Origin: Pontivivens nitratireducens
Lineage (GTDB): Bacteria > Pseudomonadota > Alphaproteobacteria > Rhodobacterales > Rhodobacteraceae
DNA length: 64,000 nt
Direction: 5' to 3'
Assembly: GCF_014235845.1 (NCBI RefSeq)
Contig: NZ_JACJUQ010000003.1
Span: 218,142 to 282,141 of the forward strand
Positions 17,268 through 25,541 of this stretch are shown here, piece by piece; positions within the stretch are counted from its first letter, which is position 1, and each line of letters starts with the position of its first letter. The notes beneath the pieces were generated by a model, which was given only the letters and a program-made list of their open reading frames with translations, did no database searches and was not told the origin of the DNA. The position numbers were made by a program, and so were the translations under genes.

Positions 17268-17554
17268 TACAGCCACCCCCCGGTTCTGCCTGCATTTCGG
17301 CAAGTGGAAAGCTGTGGTGCGTTCCTGTGAGTGGTCTTCGAGCGTTCGATCAGCGGCCGCATCAGGGGTTCCCTCGCATCTGATGATTTTCGGGCTTCTC
17401 TGGCGCGAGGCCTGAGTGGCTGGACTGCGGTGAAGTTGAGTGATTTGCTCGGATATGTCAACCCGACAATTTCAGTCGGGAAAGAGAGGCCGTATGTCCG
17501 CTCTGCCACTTCTGCCGAAAAGCAGTATCGATGTGAGGTAGCACTTCGGAAAAT
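17268..17554. other. hemP upstream region, no gene seen
   Basis: 287 bases between hemP and the P-loop ATPase gene, both on the minus strand. It contains an inverted repeat CCCGAC/GTCGGG (17462-17480) with a seven-base loop and, on the minus strand, a TTGACA (17456-17461 complement) that could be a hemP -35, although no good -10 follows. No Irr-type palindrome or TGA-N9-TCA iron box was found. A plus-strand frame here has no ribosome-binding site or recognisable product. Confidence 0.5.
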
Positions 17555-18094
17555 TCACAAGCTCAGCTGTGTGGCTATGAAATTGGCGCGCTGCTCAATG
17601 TCGACGAGCGGAAGCTCCGTGATCTCGTATTCGAGCGCGGCGTAGGTTTTGCGCATGATCGCACAGGTTGCTTCGGCTTCGGCACTGTTCTGCTTGCGCT
17701 CCGCGTCCTGCGTAAAAATGTCATCCCAGTAAGGCGCCAGAAAGACGCGACGGTTGTAGCGGGTCGCTCTGGCCGCTGCGATGACGTGGGGCGGCACGGG
17801 GAGGGCGCAGAGCGTCAGGTAGCCCAGGATGTCGGGAATGCCGCGATCGAAGATTACGGGGCCTGGAATGGCCTCAGCGGAACTATAGGCGCGAAGGTCG
17901 CGCGCCAGCATCCTCTCGGCGTAAGCGGCGCGGTCCGCCCAGGGCAGGGCGCTGCCGGCGTTATCTCTCTCCTCGCGGATGATCGCGCGGCCGGATTCAG
18001 GGATCGTGTGGAAGCCGCGGCGGGCGAGCTCTGTGATCAAGCTGGTCTTGCCCGCACCGGGGCCACCCGTCACGACAAAGAAATGGTCGCTCAT
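17555..18094 (-). CDS. small P-loop ATPase/kinase (AAA_28-like)
   Basis: A 179-residue cytoplasmic protein with Walker A GGPGAGKTSL near its N-terminus and a DRGIPD segment like the Asp-containing motif of nucleotide kinases. It resembles the small predicted ATPases of the AAA_28 group, sometimes found in NadR-like kinases. The ATG at 18094 has GAGG six bases upstream; the ATG at 18100 would sit too close to that site. A weak hairpin follows the gene. Substrate unknown; it appears to be a single-gene unit. Confidence 0.75.
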   Translation of the reverse strand: MSDHFFVVTGGPGAGKTSLITELARRGFHTIPESGRAIIREERDNAGSALPWADRAAYAERMLARDLRAYSSAEAIPGPVIFDRGIPDILGYLTLCALPVPPHVIAAARATRYNRRVFLAPYWDDIFTQDAERKQNSAEAEATCAIMRKTYAALEYEITELPLVDIEQRANFIATQLSL

Positions 18095-18225
18095 GGGCAT
18101 CCTCGGGTTTGACAGGGGGGAAGAACTGCGAAGCGATCAGCTGCAATGGGCGTGGATCGAGGCAGCATGAGATTTTTCAGGTAAACAGCACCCGTCGGCG
18201 CGGCAGAGGCAAGGCACCTGATGAT

Positions 18226-18250
18226 AAAAGCAGAACTATCTGATGCTTTT
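18226..18250 (-). terminator. weak hairpin downstream of tRNA-Ala
   Basis: AAAAGCA (18226-18232) and TGCTTTT (18244-18250) form a short A/T-rich stem just past the tRNA 3' end in the direction of its transcription. The opposite arm supplies the U-run, so it may act as a terminator for the tRNA, though the stem is weak. Confidence 0.4.
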
Positions 18251-18258
18251 AGGGGTTT

Positions 18259-18334
18259 TGGTGGAGCCTAGGGGGATCGAACCCCTGACCTCCTGCATGC
18301 CATGCAGGCGCTCTCCCAGCTGAGCTAAGGCCCC
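18259..18334 (-). tRNA. tRNA-Ala (anticodon GGC)
   Basis: A 76-nt cloverleaf on the minus strand. The acceptor stem GGGGCCT pairs with AGGCTCC, the D-arm reads AGCTCAGCTGGGAGAGC, the anticodon stem CCTGC/GCAGG encloses ATGGCAT with anticodon GGC, and the T-arm is GGGGTTCGATCCCC. The discriminator base is A and the CCA end is encoded. It reads GCC codons. Its promoter lies just upstream. Confidence 0.97.
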
Positions 18335-18340
18335 GAACCG

Positions 18341-18389
18341 CTTGCGCGATACCGGCGGATGTCTAGGCCGACTGCGGGTATCGCGCAAG
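18341..18389. repeat. 13-bp perfect inverted repeat flanking the tRNA-Ala promoter
   Basis: CTTGCGCGATACC (18341-18353) and GGTATCGCGCAAG (18377-18389) are exact reverse complements separated by 23 bases. One arm covers the -35 hexamer, the other covers the start site and leader, and the -10 lies in the spacer. Confidence 0.85.
18360..18388 (-). promoter_or_regulatory. tRNA-Ala promoter
   Basis: On the minus strand TTGCGC (18383-18388) and TAGACA (18360-18365) are separated by 17 bases, a good housekeeping promoter, with transcription expected to start about 20 bases before the tRNA 5' end. The same TTGCGC -35 is seen before rimP. Confidence 0.7.
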
Positions 18390-18444
18390 TGTAAAATACG
18401 ACATTCGTCTTCGCTAAATTCTATGGCCCGCACACAGTGAAGAC

Positions 18445-18594
18445 TCAGGTGCCTTCGCGGTGGCGAAGATCAACTCCCACCGCGATAGCGAAAATCAACT
18501 CCCACCGCGGTAGCGAAGATCAACTCCCACCGCGGCAGCGAAGATCAACTCCCACCGCGGCAGCGAGAATCAATCCGCATCGCGGTAGCGAAAA
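18445..18594. repeat. six tandem 25-bp repeats abutting the FYDLN gene stop codon
   Basis: Six head-to-tail 25-bp units lie directly after the TGA of the FYDLN-acid gene (18595-18597). On the minus strand each unit ends in TGA and carries a palindromic core ACCGCGGT or close variants. The inner four units are nearly identical; the two outer ones are degenerate. There are no spacers, so this is a minisatellite-type array and not CRISPR. The rest of the 260-base gap up to the tRNA holds only the tRNA promoter. Confidence 0.9.
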
Positions 18595-18927
18595 TCAATC
18601 GTCGTCGTTGTCGTTCGCCTTCTCGGCGATCTCATCCAGCGAGACGTCGTCATCATCGTCGTCCAGAACGGTATCGTCATCCGCTTCCAGATCGGCATCA
18701 TCGTCATCGTCCAGCACGTCATCGACGACCTCTTCGGCCGCGGCGGCCTTGGCCTTTTCCTTCTTCGCAGCCTCGGCGCGCGCGCCTTTGGACTTGGTCA
18801 GGGTAAAGGCCGACAACTCATGCACCGTACCGCAGTTCGGGCAGGTCGTCGGATCGTTGTTCAAATCGTAGAAGCGTGTCGTGCAGCTAGGGCAGAGACG
18901 TTTCGTGCCCCATTCCGGTTCCGGCAT
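18595..18927 (-). CDS. FYDLN-acid domain protein (TIGR02300 family)
   Basis: A 110-residue protein with a zinc-ribbon-like N-terminus: CPSC at residues 12-15, then TRFYDLNNDPTTCPNCG with CPNC at 29-32. A long Asp/Glu-rich tail ends in DNDDD. This is the FYDLN-acid architecture, conserved in alphaproteobacteria and of unknown function; the acidic tail suggests interaction with a basic partner such as RNA-binding or ribosomal proteins. The ATG at 18927 gives the standard MPEPEWGTKR start. The stop codon TGA is part of the sequence repeated in the downstream 25-bp array. Confidence 0.88.
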   Translation of the reverse strand: MPEPEWGTKRLCPSCTTRFYDLNNDPTTCPNCGTVHELSAFTLTKSKGARAEAAKKEKAKAAAAEEVVDDVLDDDDDADLEADDDTVLDDDDDDVSLDEIAEKANDNDDD

Positions 18928-19086
18928 CTGACTTCCCTCATTCTCATGTATCCAAAGCGGTGCCGTGCCATAGGCCCGGCCTGATGTCAAAGGCTTTGGT
19001 CCCCACACAGGGCAGCTATGTGTTGCAATGCGGTGAAATTCCGCGCACCTTCGCAGATGCAAACAAAAAATGATGAGGGACAGGCG

Positions 19087-20331
19087 ATGCTATATCACGC
19101 TTATGAGTACACGCACGCCGCGATGGGCCCCATGCGACAGGCCGCGCGCATGGGCCAGCAGATGCTGACATCGCCTTTCAATCCCATGGTCAGCACCTAT
19201 CAGGCCCGTGCGACCGCCGCCGCGTGTGAGATGTTCATCAATGCGACGCGACGTTACGGAAAACCCGAATTCGGGATCGATACGGTCGAGTTGAACGGCA
19301 AGACCCTGGACGTGGTCGAGTCGGTTCCGTTCGCATTGCCGTTTTGCGACTTGCTGCACATGAGCAAGCCTGACGCGCCTGCGGATCAGACTCCGGTGCT
19401 GATCGTGGCGCCCATGTCGGGCCATTATGCGACCCTGCTGCGCGGCACCGTGCGCCAGATGCTGCCCGATCACGACGTCTATGTCACCGATTGGGTGGAC
19501 GCACGCGACGTGCCATTGAGCGAGGGACGCTTCGATCTGGATGACTATACCGACTATGTGATGGAGCAGTGCCGCTATATCGCCAAGGTCACGGGTGAGC
19601 GTCCTGCCGTTCTGGCCGTATGCCAACCCGGTGTTCCGGTTCTGGTCGCGGCCTCCCTGATGGCGGAGGATGGCGACCCCGCGCGCCCGGCCTCGGTTAC
19701 GCTGATGGGATCCCCGATCGACGTGACGAAGAACCCCAAGCAGCCCAACGAACTGGCCACCGGCCGGCCGCTCAGCTGGTTCGAGAACAACGTCATCGTC
19801 ACGGTGCCGTTTCCCAACAAGGGATACATGCGTCGCGTCTATCCAGGTTTCCTGCAATTGTCGGGCTTCATGTCGATGAACATGGACCGCCATGTCGATG
19901 CCCACGTCAAACAGTTCCGCAACCTGATCAAGGGCGACGGGGACAGTGCCGAACAGCACCGCACCTTCTATGACGAATACAATGCCGTGATGGACATGAC
20001 GGCGGAGTTCTACCTTCAGACCATCGAGAGGGTGTTCCAGAAGGGCCTGCTGGCGACGGGCGAGTACATGTACCGCGACCGTCTGGTGGAGCCATCTGCG
20101 ATCACCGACATCGCCCTGATGACCATCGAGGGTGAGATGGACGACATCACAGGTCTGGGTCAGACGGAGGCGGCACATACGCTCGCCACCAATCTGCCGG
20201 ATGACAAGCGGGCGCATTATGTGCAGGCCAAGGTCGGGCATTACGGCGTGTTCAACGGATCGCGCTGGCGCCAGTTCATTCAACCCAAGGTCGCGGAATT
20301 CATGCAGGCGCAGCGCGCTCCGTTCGCCTGA
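19087..20331 (+). CDS. phaZ: intracellular polyhydroxyalkanoate (PHB) depolymerase
   Basis: A 414-residue cytoplasmic enzyme of the intracellular PhaZ family, which depolymerises native PHB granules to 3-hydroxybutyrate. The nucleophile is the cysteine of LAVCQPGVPV (C179), where lipases have serine. VAPMSGHYATLLRGTV and YVTDWVDARDVPLSEG are characteristic. The ATG at 19087 (MLYHAYEYTHA) follows GAGGGACAGGCG. There is no signal peptide, consistent with granule degradation inside the cell. It fits with the CoA-transferase genes at 38-39.7 kb, which would activate acetoacetate from 3-hydroxybutyrate. Confidence 0.92.
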   Translation: MLYHAYEYTHAAMGPMRQAARMGQQMLTSPFNPMVSTYQARATAAACEMFINATRRYGKPEFGIDTVELNGKTLDVVESVPFALPFCDLLHMSKPDAPADQTPVLIVAPMSGHYATLLRGTVRQMLPDHDVYVTDWVDARDVPLSEGRFDLDDYTDYVMEQCRYIAKVTGERPAVLAVCQPGVPVLVAASLMAEDGDPARPASVTLMGSPIDVTKNPKQPNELATGRPLSWFENNVIVTVPFPNKGYMRRVYPGFLQLSGFMSMNMDRHVDAHVKQFRNLIKGDGDSAEQHRTFYDEYNAVMDMTAEFYLQTIERVFQKGLLATGEYMYRDRLVEPSAITDIALMTIEGEMDDITGLGQTEAAHTLATNLPDDKRAHYVQAKVGHYGVFNGSRWRQFIQPKVAEFMQAQRAPFA

Positions 20332-20338
20332 GATCGCG

Positions 20339-21025
20339 ATGGCCGAGGTGCTGCGCATCGGATCGCCGCCGATCACCGTGGTTCTGCGCCGGTCCACGCA
20401 GGCGCGGCAACTGACGTTGCGCGTGCCCTCCATCGGGGGCGACCCGATCCTGACCGCGCCCCGCCGGGTGGCGCGGCATGCGATAGACGGTTTCCTGATT
20501 GAGCGTGAGGACTGGCTGCGCGCCGCATTGGGACGCACCCCGCAACCCGTGGACATCGTCGAGGGCGCGCGGATCCCGGTGGAGGGGCAGCTGCATACCG
20601 TGCAATTGACGGGCCGTCGCGGCATCCGGGCCGAGCCCGGTCTGCTGGAGGTTCCCCGCACGGGGGCGGGCAGTGCGCTGTCCGGCTGGCTGCGTGGGCT
20701 GGCCCGTGACAGGCTGGCCACCGCGACCACGCGCTATGCGGCCCAGCTCGGGGAGGTGCCGGGAAAATTGACCCTGCGCGACACGCGCTCGCGCTGGGGC
20801 AGTTGCACCTCGGACGGCAACCTGATGTTTTCGTGGCGGTTGATCATGGCCCCGGTCGAGGTGCTGGACTACGTCGCCGCGCATGAGGTCGCGCATCTGG
20901 TGGAAATGAACCATTCCCCCGATTTCTGGGCCATCGTCGACCGGCTGAAGCCCGGCTGGCAGGTGCATCGCGACTGGCTGCGCCGCGAGGGAGCGGATCT
21001 GCACCGCTATCGTTTCGATCCCTGA
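20339..21025 (+). CDS. YgjP/SprT-like zinc metalloprotease (DUF45)
   Basis: A 228-residue cytoplasmic protein with the two hallmarks of the DUF45 family: RWGSC at residues 152-156 (in SRWGSCTSDGNLMFSWRL) and HEVAH at 182-186 followed by the downstream NHSPDFW. The ATG at 20339 lies seven bases after the PHB depolymerase stop, so the two genes are probably co-transcribed. Family members are predicted peptidases of unknown substrate. The convergent helicase ends 12 bases past its stop. Confidence 0.87.
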   Translation: MAEVLRIGSPPITVVLRRSTQARQLTLRVPSIGGDPILTAPRRVARHAIDGFLIEREDWLRAALGRTPQPVDIVEGARIPVEGQLHTVQLTGRRGIRAEPGLLEVPRTGAGSALSGWLRGLARDRLATATTRYAAQLGEVPGKLTLRDTRSRWGSCTSDGNLMFSWRLIMAPVEVLDYVAAHEVAHLVEMNHSPDFWAIVDRLKPGWQVHRDWLRREGADLHRYRFDP

Positions 21026-21037
21026 CGGGCGCGCGGG

Positions 21038-23422
21038 TTACTGCCCGATCTTTGCCTCACGCAGGAGCGCGCCGATTTCCTCGTCCAGCAGGCGGCGCTC
21101 GGCCTCGCCCTTTACCGGCACGCGGCCGACTTCAAGGATCAGCGGGGCGCTCAAGGGCGTGACATGCGGGGCGGCCACGTGGTCCACCCGCCCCTTGATC
21201 CGATCCATCAACTCCTCGATCCGGTCGAAATCGACCATGCCGCGCATCGCCTCGTCGCGGGTGATCTGCAACATCAGGTGGTCGGGATCGTATCGGCGCA
21301 GCGTATCGTAGAGGATATCGGTGGAAAACGTCGCCTGACGGCCTGATTTGCGCTGGCCCGGCTGGTTTTGACTGATCAGGCCGGCGACGCGGGCGGGAAT
21401 GCGGAATGTCCGCTTCATCACCATGTTCTCGGAAAACCAGGTGTCCAGGGCCTCTCTCAGATCACCCTGATCCAGCAAGCTGCCCGGATCCTCCACCGGG
21501 TCGAGCGCCCAGATCATCAGGGCGTAATCATTGGCGACAAAGCCGAGAGGGCCCAGCCCCGCGGCCTCCATCCGGCGGGTCAGGATGATACCCAGCGTCT
21601 GATGCGCGTTGCGCCCGGCAAAGGCATACCAGACCGAATGGAACTGCGCTCCGCGCTTGAACGTCTCAACCAGCAGGCGGTCGGCTTGCGGCATTTTGCT
21701 GATCCGGGATTGCAGGTCCAGCCAGTTGGCGGTGTGTTCAGGCAAGCGCGACCAAGCCGCGCGATCGTTCAGAAAGGCCAGCAGGCGGTGCGCCAGTCTG
21801 GTGGACATCGCCAGTTTCGTACCGCCGAAGGTGGCGATCTTCGGTTCCTTGCCGCTGGATGCGCTGACCTGCACCGTCATCTCACGCAGGCCCTCGTATT
21901 TCACCACCTGGCCGCCGATCAGGAAGGTGTCGCCGGGAACCAGCGTGCTGGCGAAGCCTTCCTCGATCTCTCCCAATGTCTTGCCCCGCCGATAGGCCAC
22001 CTTGAGGTTGTTCTGGTCGAGGATGGTGCCGACATTCATCCGCAGGTCACGCGCGGCACGCGGGTCGCGCAATTGCCACTTGCCGTCCCGCTCCACCAAC
22101 CGTTGATAGCGGTCATAGGCGCGCAGGGCATAGCCACCGGTGGCGCAGTAATCCAGACACCGCTCGAACGCGGCGCGGCTGACGGTGCGGTATGCGCCGG
22201 CGCGCTTGATCTCGGCAAACAGGGCCTCCGCCGCGAAGGGGGCGGAGCAGGCGGTCAGCAGGATATGCTGGCACAACACGTCCAGTGGCGCGTCGGGGCG
22301 CGGGTCGCCGTCCAGATCGGCATGGCGCGCCGCCTCCAACGCGACACGGCATTCGATGATCTCGAACTGGTTCGCCGGCACGATCAGCGCCTTGCTGGGG
22401 GCGTTGTAGCGGTGGTTTGCCCGGCCGATGCGCTGGACCAGCCGCTTGACGTTCTTGGGCGCGCCGATCTGGATCACCAGATCGACATCGCCCCAATCGA
22501 TGCCCAGATCCAGCGATCCGGTGGCCACGACGGCCCGCAACGCGCCGCTGACCATGGCCGCCTCGACCCGCTGGCGAGCATCGCGGCTGAGCGAGCCATG
22601 ATGCAGCCCGATCGGCAGGTTTTCGTCGTTCACCGCCCATAGCGCCTGAAAGAACAGCTCCGACTGGGCGCGGGTGTTTATGAAGACGATGGTGATCTTG
22701 TGTTGGCGGATCTGTTCTAGAACCTCACGCGCGGCATGTCGCCCGCCCTGACCGAACCACGGCGGCGGCTGCTCGGTTTCCAGCATCTCGATATCGGCGG
22801 GCGGGCCGGGATCGGCGACGAGCAAATGCGTATCAGGGCCCAGAAACCGGGCGAGGGCAGGCGGATCCTCGACCGTGGCGCTCAACCCCGTGCGGCGCAG
22901 GCCGGGGGCCAGGGTTTCCAGCCGCTCCAGGCACAAGGTCATCTGATCGCCGCGTTTGCTTTCGGCCAGGGCGTGAATCTCATCGACCACCACGCGCCGC
23001 AATCCGCCGAAGATGCGCGGTGCCTCCTCATAGCTCAGCAACAGGGCCAGGCTTTCAGGTGTGGTCAGCAGGATATGGGGCGGATCGACCCTCTGGCGTT
23101 GCCGCATGCTCTGCTTGGTGTCGCCGGTTCGATCCTCGATCCGCAGATCCAATCCCATTTCGCGCACTGGTGCATCGAGGTTGCGGCGAATGTCAGCGGC
23201 CAGCGCCTTGAGTGGTGAGATATAGAGCGTGTGCATCCCCTGATGCGGCCCCGCGGCCAGTTCCACCAGCGAGGGCAGGAATCCGGCCAGCGTCTTGCCG
23301 CCGCCGGTTGGGGCGATCAGCAGAGTGGAGCGGGCCTCCGCCTGCAGCAGGGCGCGCTGATGCGGATGCGGCGACCACCCCTTTGCGGCGAACCAGTCGG
23401 TGAATAGCTTGGGCAACTCCAT
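21038..23422 (-). CDS. ligase-associated DEXH-box DNA helicase (Lhr-type)
   Basis: A 794-residue SF2 helicase: Walker A APTGGGKT (37-44), DEIH box (147-150), SLDLGIDWGDVDLVIQIG and QRIGRANHR in the second RecA domain, then an Lhr-type C-terminal extension. It matches the ligase-associated DNA damage response helicase group, whose genes usually neighbour an ATP-dependent ligase, an exonuclease and a phosphoesterase. Here none of these is adjacent, and the only ATP ligase in the window is LigD, 25 kb away. A role in DNA repair is inferred from the family. Confidence 0.88.
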   Translation of the reverse strand: MELPKLFTDWFAAKGWSPHPHQRALLQAEARSTLLIAPTGGGKTLAGFLPSLVELAAGPHQGMHTLYISPLKALAADIRRNLDAPVREMGLDLRIEDRTGDTKQSMRQRQRVDPPHILLTTPESLALLLSYEEAPRIFGGLRRVVVDEIHALAESKRGDQMTLCLERLETLAPGLRRTGLSATVEDPPALARFLGPDTHLLVADPGPPADIEMLETEQPPPWFGQGGRHAAREVLEQIRQHKITIVFINTRAQSELFFQALWAVNDENLPIGLHHGSLSRDARQRVEAAMVSGALRAVVATGSLDLGIDWGDVDLVIQIGAPKNVKRLVQRIGRANHRYNAPSKALIVPANQFEIIECRVALEAARHADLDGDPRPDAPLDVLCQHILLTACSAPFAAEALFAEIKRAGAYRTVSRAAFERCLDYCATGGYALRAYDRYQRLVERDGKWQLRDPRAARDLRMNVGTILDQNNLKVAYRRGKTLGEIEEGFASTLVPGDTFLIGGQVVKYEGLREMTVQVSASSGKEPKIATFGGTKLAMSTRLAHRLLAFLNDRAAWSRLPEHTANWLDLQSRISKMPQADRLLVETFKRGAQFHSVWYAFAGRNAHQTLGIILTRRMEAAGLGPLGFVANDYALMIWALDPVEDPGSLLDQGDLREALDTWFSENMVMKRTFRIPARVAGLISQNQPGQRKSGRQATFSTDILYDTLRRYDPDHLMLQITRDEAMRGMVDFDRIEELMDRIKGRVDHVAAPHVTPLSAPLILEVGRVPVKGEAERRLLDEEIGALLREAKIGQ

Positions 23423-23448
23423 AGGGCGGAGTTAATCCAGCGGGGGCC

Positions 23449-24228
23449 TCATTCAAACACCGGCGCACGTTTCTGAACGTTGGCCATTACCGCCTCCATC
23501 TGATGCGGCTTGCCGATCAGATCGGCCTGAAGCCGCGATTCCGCCAGCAGGACTTCCTCCGGCGTTTGGGTGGCGGCGATTTCCGACAGGGCCTTGGCCG
23601 TGCGTACGGCGCTGGGCGACTTGCCCGCGATGTCTGCCGCCAGGGCCTGCGCGCGGGCCAGCGGATCCTCCGCGATTTCCGTCACAAGCCCCCAGTCCTG
23701 CGCCTGCTGCGCGGCGAAGACCTCACCCGTGTAGATCAGCCGCTTCATCACGTCGGCCCGCATCAGACGCGGCAGCAGGACCATGCCGCCCATGTCGGGG
23801 ACAAGACCCCATTTCATTTCCATGATGCTCAGCCGCGTGTCCGGGGCCGCAATGCGGATATCCGCCCCCAGCGCGATTTGCAGCCCGCCGCCGAAGCATG
23901 TGTGATGCACCGCCGCGATCACCGGCATCGGCAGCTCGTGCCAGACCATCGCCACCCGCTGAAACAGGTTCGAGCGCCCGTGCGTGCGATCCAACAGGGC
24001 GGCCGGGTCCGCGCCCAGCACGCCGAAGCTCGCCACATCCAGACCGGCACAGAACGCCCGCCCCGCGCCCGACAGCACCACGGCGCGCACGTCGTCGCGG
24101 TTCACCGCCTCGCCCGCGGCGGCGATCCCGTCCAGCATCGCGGGGTCCAGCGCGTTCATCTTGTCCGCACGGTTCAGGCGCACATGCGCGACGTGATCCG
24201 TGATCTCGATCGTAACCCGGTCGGTCAT
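23449..24228 (-). CDS. enoyl-CoA hydratase/isomerase (crotonase) family protein
   Basis: A 259-residue crotonase-fold enzyme. Oxyanion-hole segments are AFCAGLDVASFG (59-70) and HTCFGGGLQIALGADIRIA (109-127), followed by FSIMEMKWG-type sequence (TRLSIMEMKWG). It would hydrate or isomerise an acyl-CoA in the cytoplasm. The start codon overlaps the stop of the tad-locus AAA ATPase (ATGA), so it ends the long pilus transcript although its chemistry has no obvious link to pili. The second catalytic position reads VPDMGG rather than a typical hydratase Glu, so the exact reaction is uncertain. Confidence 0.85.
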   Translation of the reverse strand: MTDRVTIEITDHVAHVRLNRADKMNALDPAMLDGIAAAGEAVNRDDVRAVVLSGAGRAFCAGLDVASFGVLGADPAALLDRTHGRSNLFQRVAMVWHELPMPVIAAVHHTCFGGGLQIALGADIRIAAPDTRLSIMEMKWGLVPDMGGMVLLPRLMRADVMKRLIYTGEVFAAQQAQDWGLVTEIAEDPLARAQALAADIAGKSPSAVRTAKALSEIAATQTPEEVLLAESRLQADLIGKPHQMEAVMANVQKRAPVFE

Positions 24229-25538
24229 CCCATTCCCTTCGCATCGCTGGAGTCGCTATCGACGTAGAGGTTCTCCCACGCCCGTTCCATCAACGGGATC
24301 GTCATTTCACGCGCGATCCCCTCGTAATCGCAGATCGAGCCCATCTGGCTCATCAAGAAGGGCGCATGATAGGCCGCGAAAGGCCCGTTCGGGCTGGGAT
24401 ACAGATTGCGCAGCATGTGCGTGATGACATCCTCACGCGGTTCGAACCCGGCCTTGCGCGACATGATGACAAACATCTTGAGGAAGTCCTGCTGACCCGG
24501 CCGGTCGATCTTGACCTTGTAATAGATCCGCCGCAACGCGGCACCGTCGAACAGGTCCGTGGGCGCGAAGTTGGTGGAGAAGATCACAAGCGTGTCGAAC
24601 GGCACGGTGAACTTCTGCCCCGATTGCAGGCTCAGCAGATCGTAGCGCTGTTCGATCGGCACGATCCAGCGGTTCATCAGTGCCTGCGCGCTTTCGCGTT
24701 GCCGGCCCAGATCGTCAACGATAAACACTCCGCCCGTCGCCTTGAGCTGCAAGGGCGCCTGATAGGTGCGGCTGACCGGATTGTAGCCCAGATCGAGCAT
24801 GTCCAGCGTCAGTTCCCCCCCTGTGATGACCGAGGGCCGCTTGCACATCACATAGCGCGGGTCGAATGGCGGGCGCGATCTGATCGCGTGGGGATCGGAT
24901 TGCGGACCGGCAATGACCTGATGCACGATCGGATCGAACAGGCTGATGGTCTGCCCGAACACGACCAGGGTATGCGGGATGAAGACCGCATCCCCCAGCG
25001 CATCGCGGATCGCCTCGGACAGCACGGATTTGCCGTTGCCCGGCGGGCCGTAGAACAGGATGGACCGGCCCGAATTCACCGCCGGTCCCAATTTGTCGAG
25101 CATTCCGGGCGGCAGGACCAGATGGCTCGACGCGGCCTCCAACTGAGCCTTGCGGATTGCCGCGCCGGCGACGCTTTGCCGTTTGCTCTGCGCCTCGAAT
25201 GCGTCGAGCGAAATCGGGAAAGTGCCGTAATATTCCGATTGCGCCAGCGCGTCCTGCGCCCGCGCGCGGCCCAGATCGGTCAGTTGATAGCGCAGCTCGG
25301 AGGCCACCTCGACCCCCCGGTTTCCCAACGTCTCGATCAGGTTTTGCGTGCGGGCAATGTCGATCAGCGCGTCGATGATCGGCGTCATCACACCGCAGGC
25401 CCGCGCCAGTTCCGTGGGCAGGCTCAGGCTCATCCGAAACATGGTCTTGAGCATCAGATCCCGCGCGAACGTGGTGTCCAGCCCCAGATCCTCCAGTCGG
25501 GTGGGGGCCTGTGGTGCGGTCTGTGGCAGCGCGCTCAT
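24225..25538 (-). CDS. tad-locus-associated AAA ATPase
   Basis: A 437-residue cytoplasmic ATPase with Walker A GPPGNGKS (164-171), Walker B VFIVDDLGRQ and a sensor segment LVIFSTNFAPTDLFD. The first 150 residues are helical and include a winged-helix-like part. Genes of this type recur next to tad/cpa clusters in alphaproteobacteria. It starts three bases before the end of the prepilin peptidase gene and its own stop overlaps the crotonase start. A role in assembly or regulation of the Flp pilus is inferred from context. Confidence 0.8.
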   Translation of the reverse strand: MSALPQTAPQAPTRLEDLGLDTTFARDLMLKTMFRMSLSLPTELARACGVMTPIIDALIDIARTQNLIETLGNRGVEVASELRYQLTDLGRARAQDALAQSEYYGTFPISLDAFEAQSKRQSVAGAAIRKAQLEAASSHLVLPPGMLDKLGPAVNSGRSILFYGPPGNGKSVLSEAIRDALGDAVFIPHTLVVFGQTISLFDPIVHQVIAGPQSDPHAIRSRPPFDPRYVMCKRPSVITGGELTLDMLDLGYNPVSRTYQAPLQLKATGGVFIVDDLGRQRESAQALMNRWIVPIEQRYDLLSLQSGQKFTVPFDTLVIFSTNFAPTDLFDGAALRRIYYKVKIDRPGQQDFLKMFVIMSRKAGFEPREDVITHMLRNLYPSPNGPFAAYHAPFLMSQMGSICDYEGIAREMTIPLMERAWENLYVDSDSSDAKGMG

Positions 25539-25541
25539 CGC

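Noticed and set aside
17268..17554. Irr or iron-rhodo box before hemP
   Set aside because: No palindromic Irr site or exact TGA-N9-TCA was found; near matches differ at required positions.
17331..17645. A 104-codon plus-strand frame upstream of hemP
   Set aside because: No ribosome-binding site, no recognisable product, and its end overlaps the well-supported P-loop ATPase on the other strand.
18445..18594. CRISPR array
   Set aside because: The repeats are contiguous with no spacers, the unit is 25 bp, and no cas genes are present.
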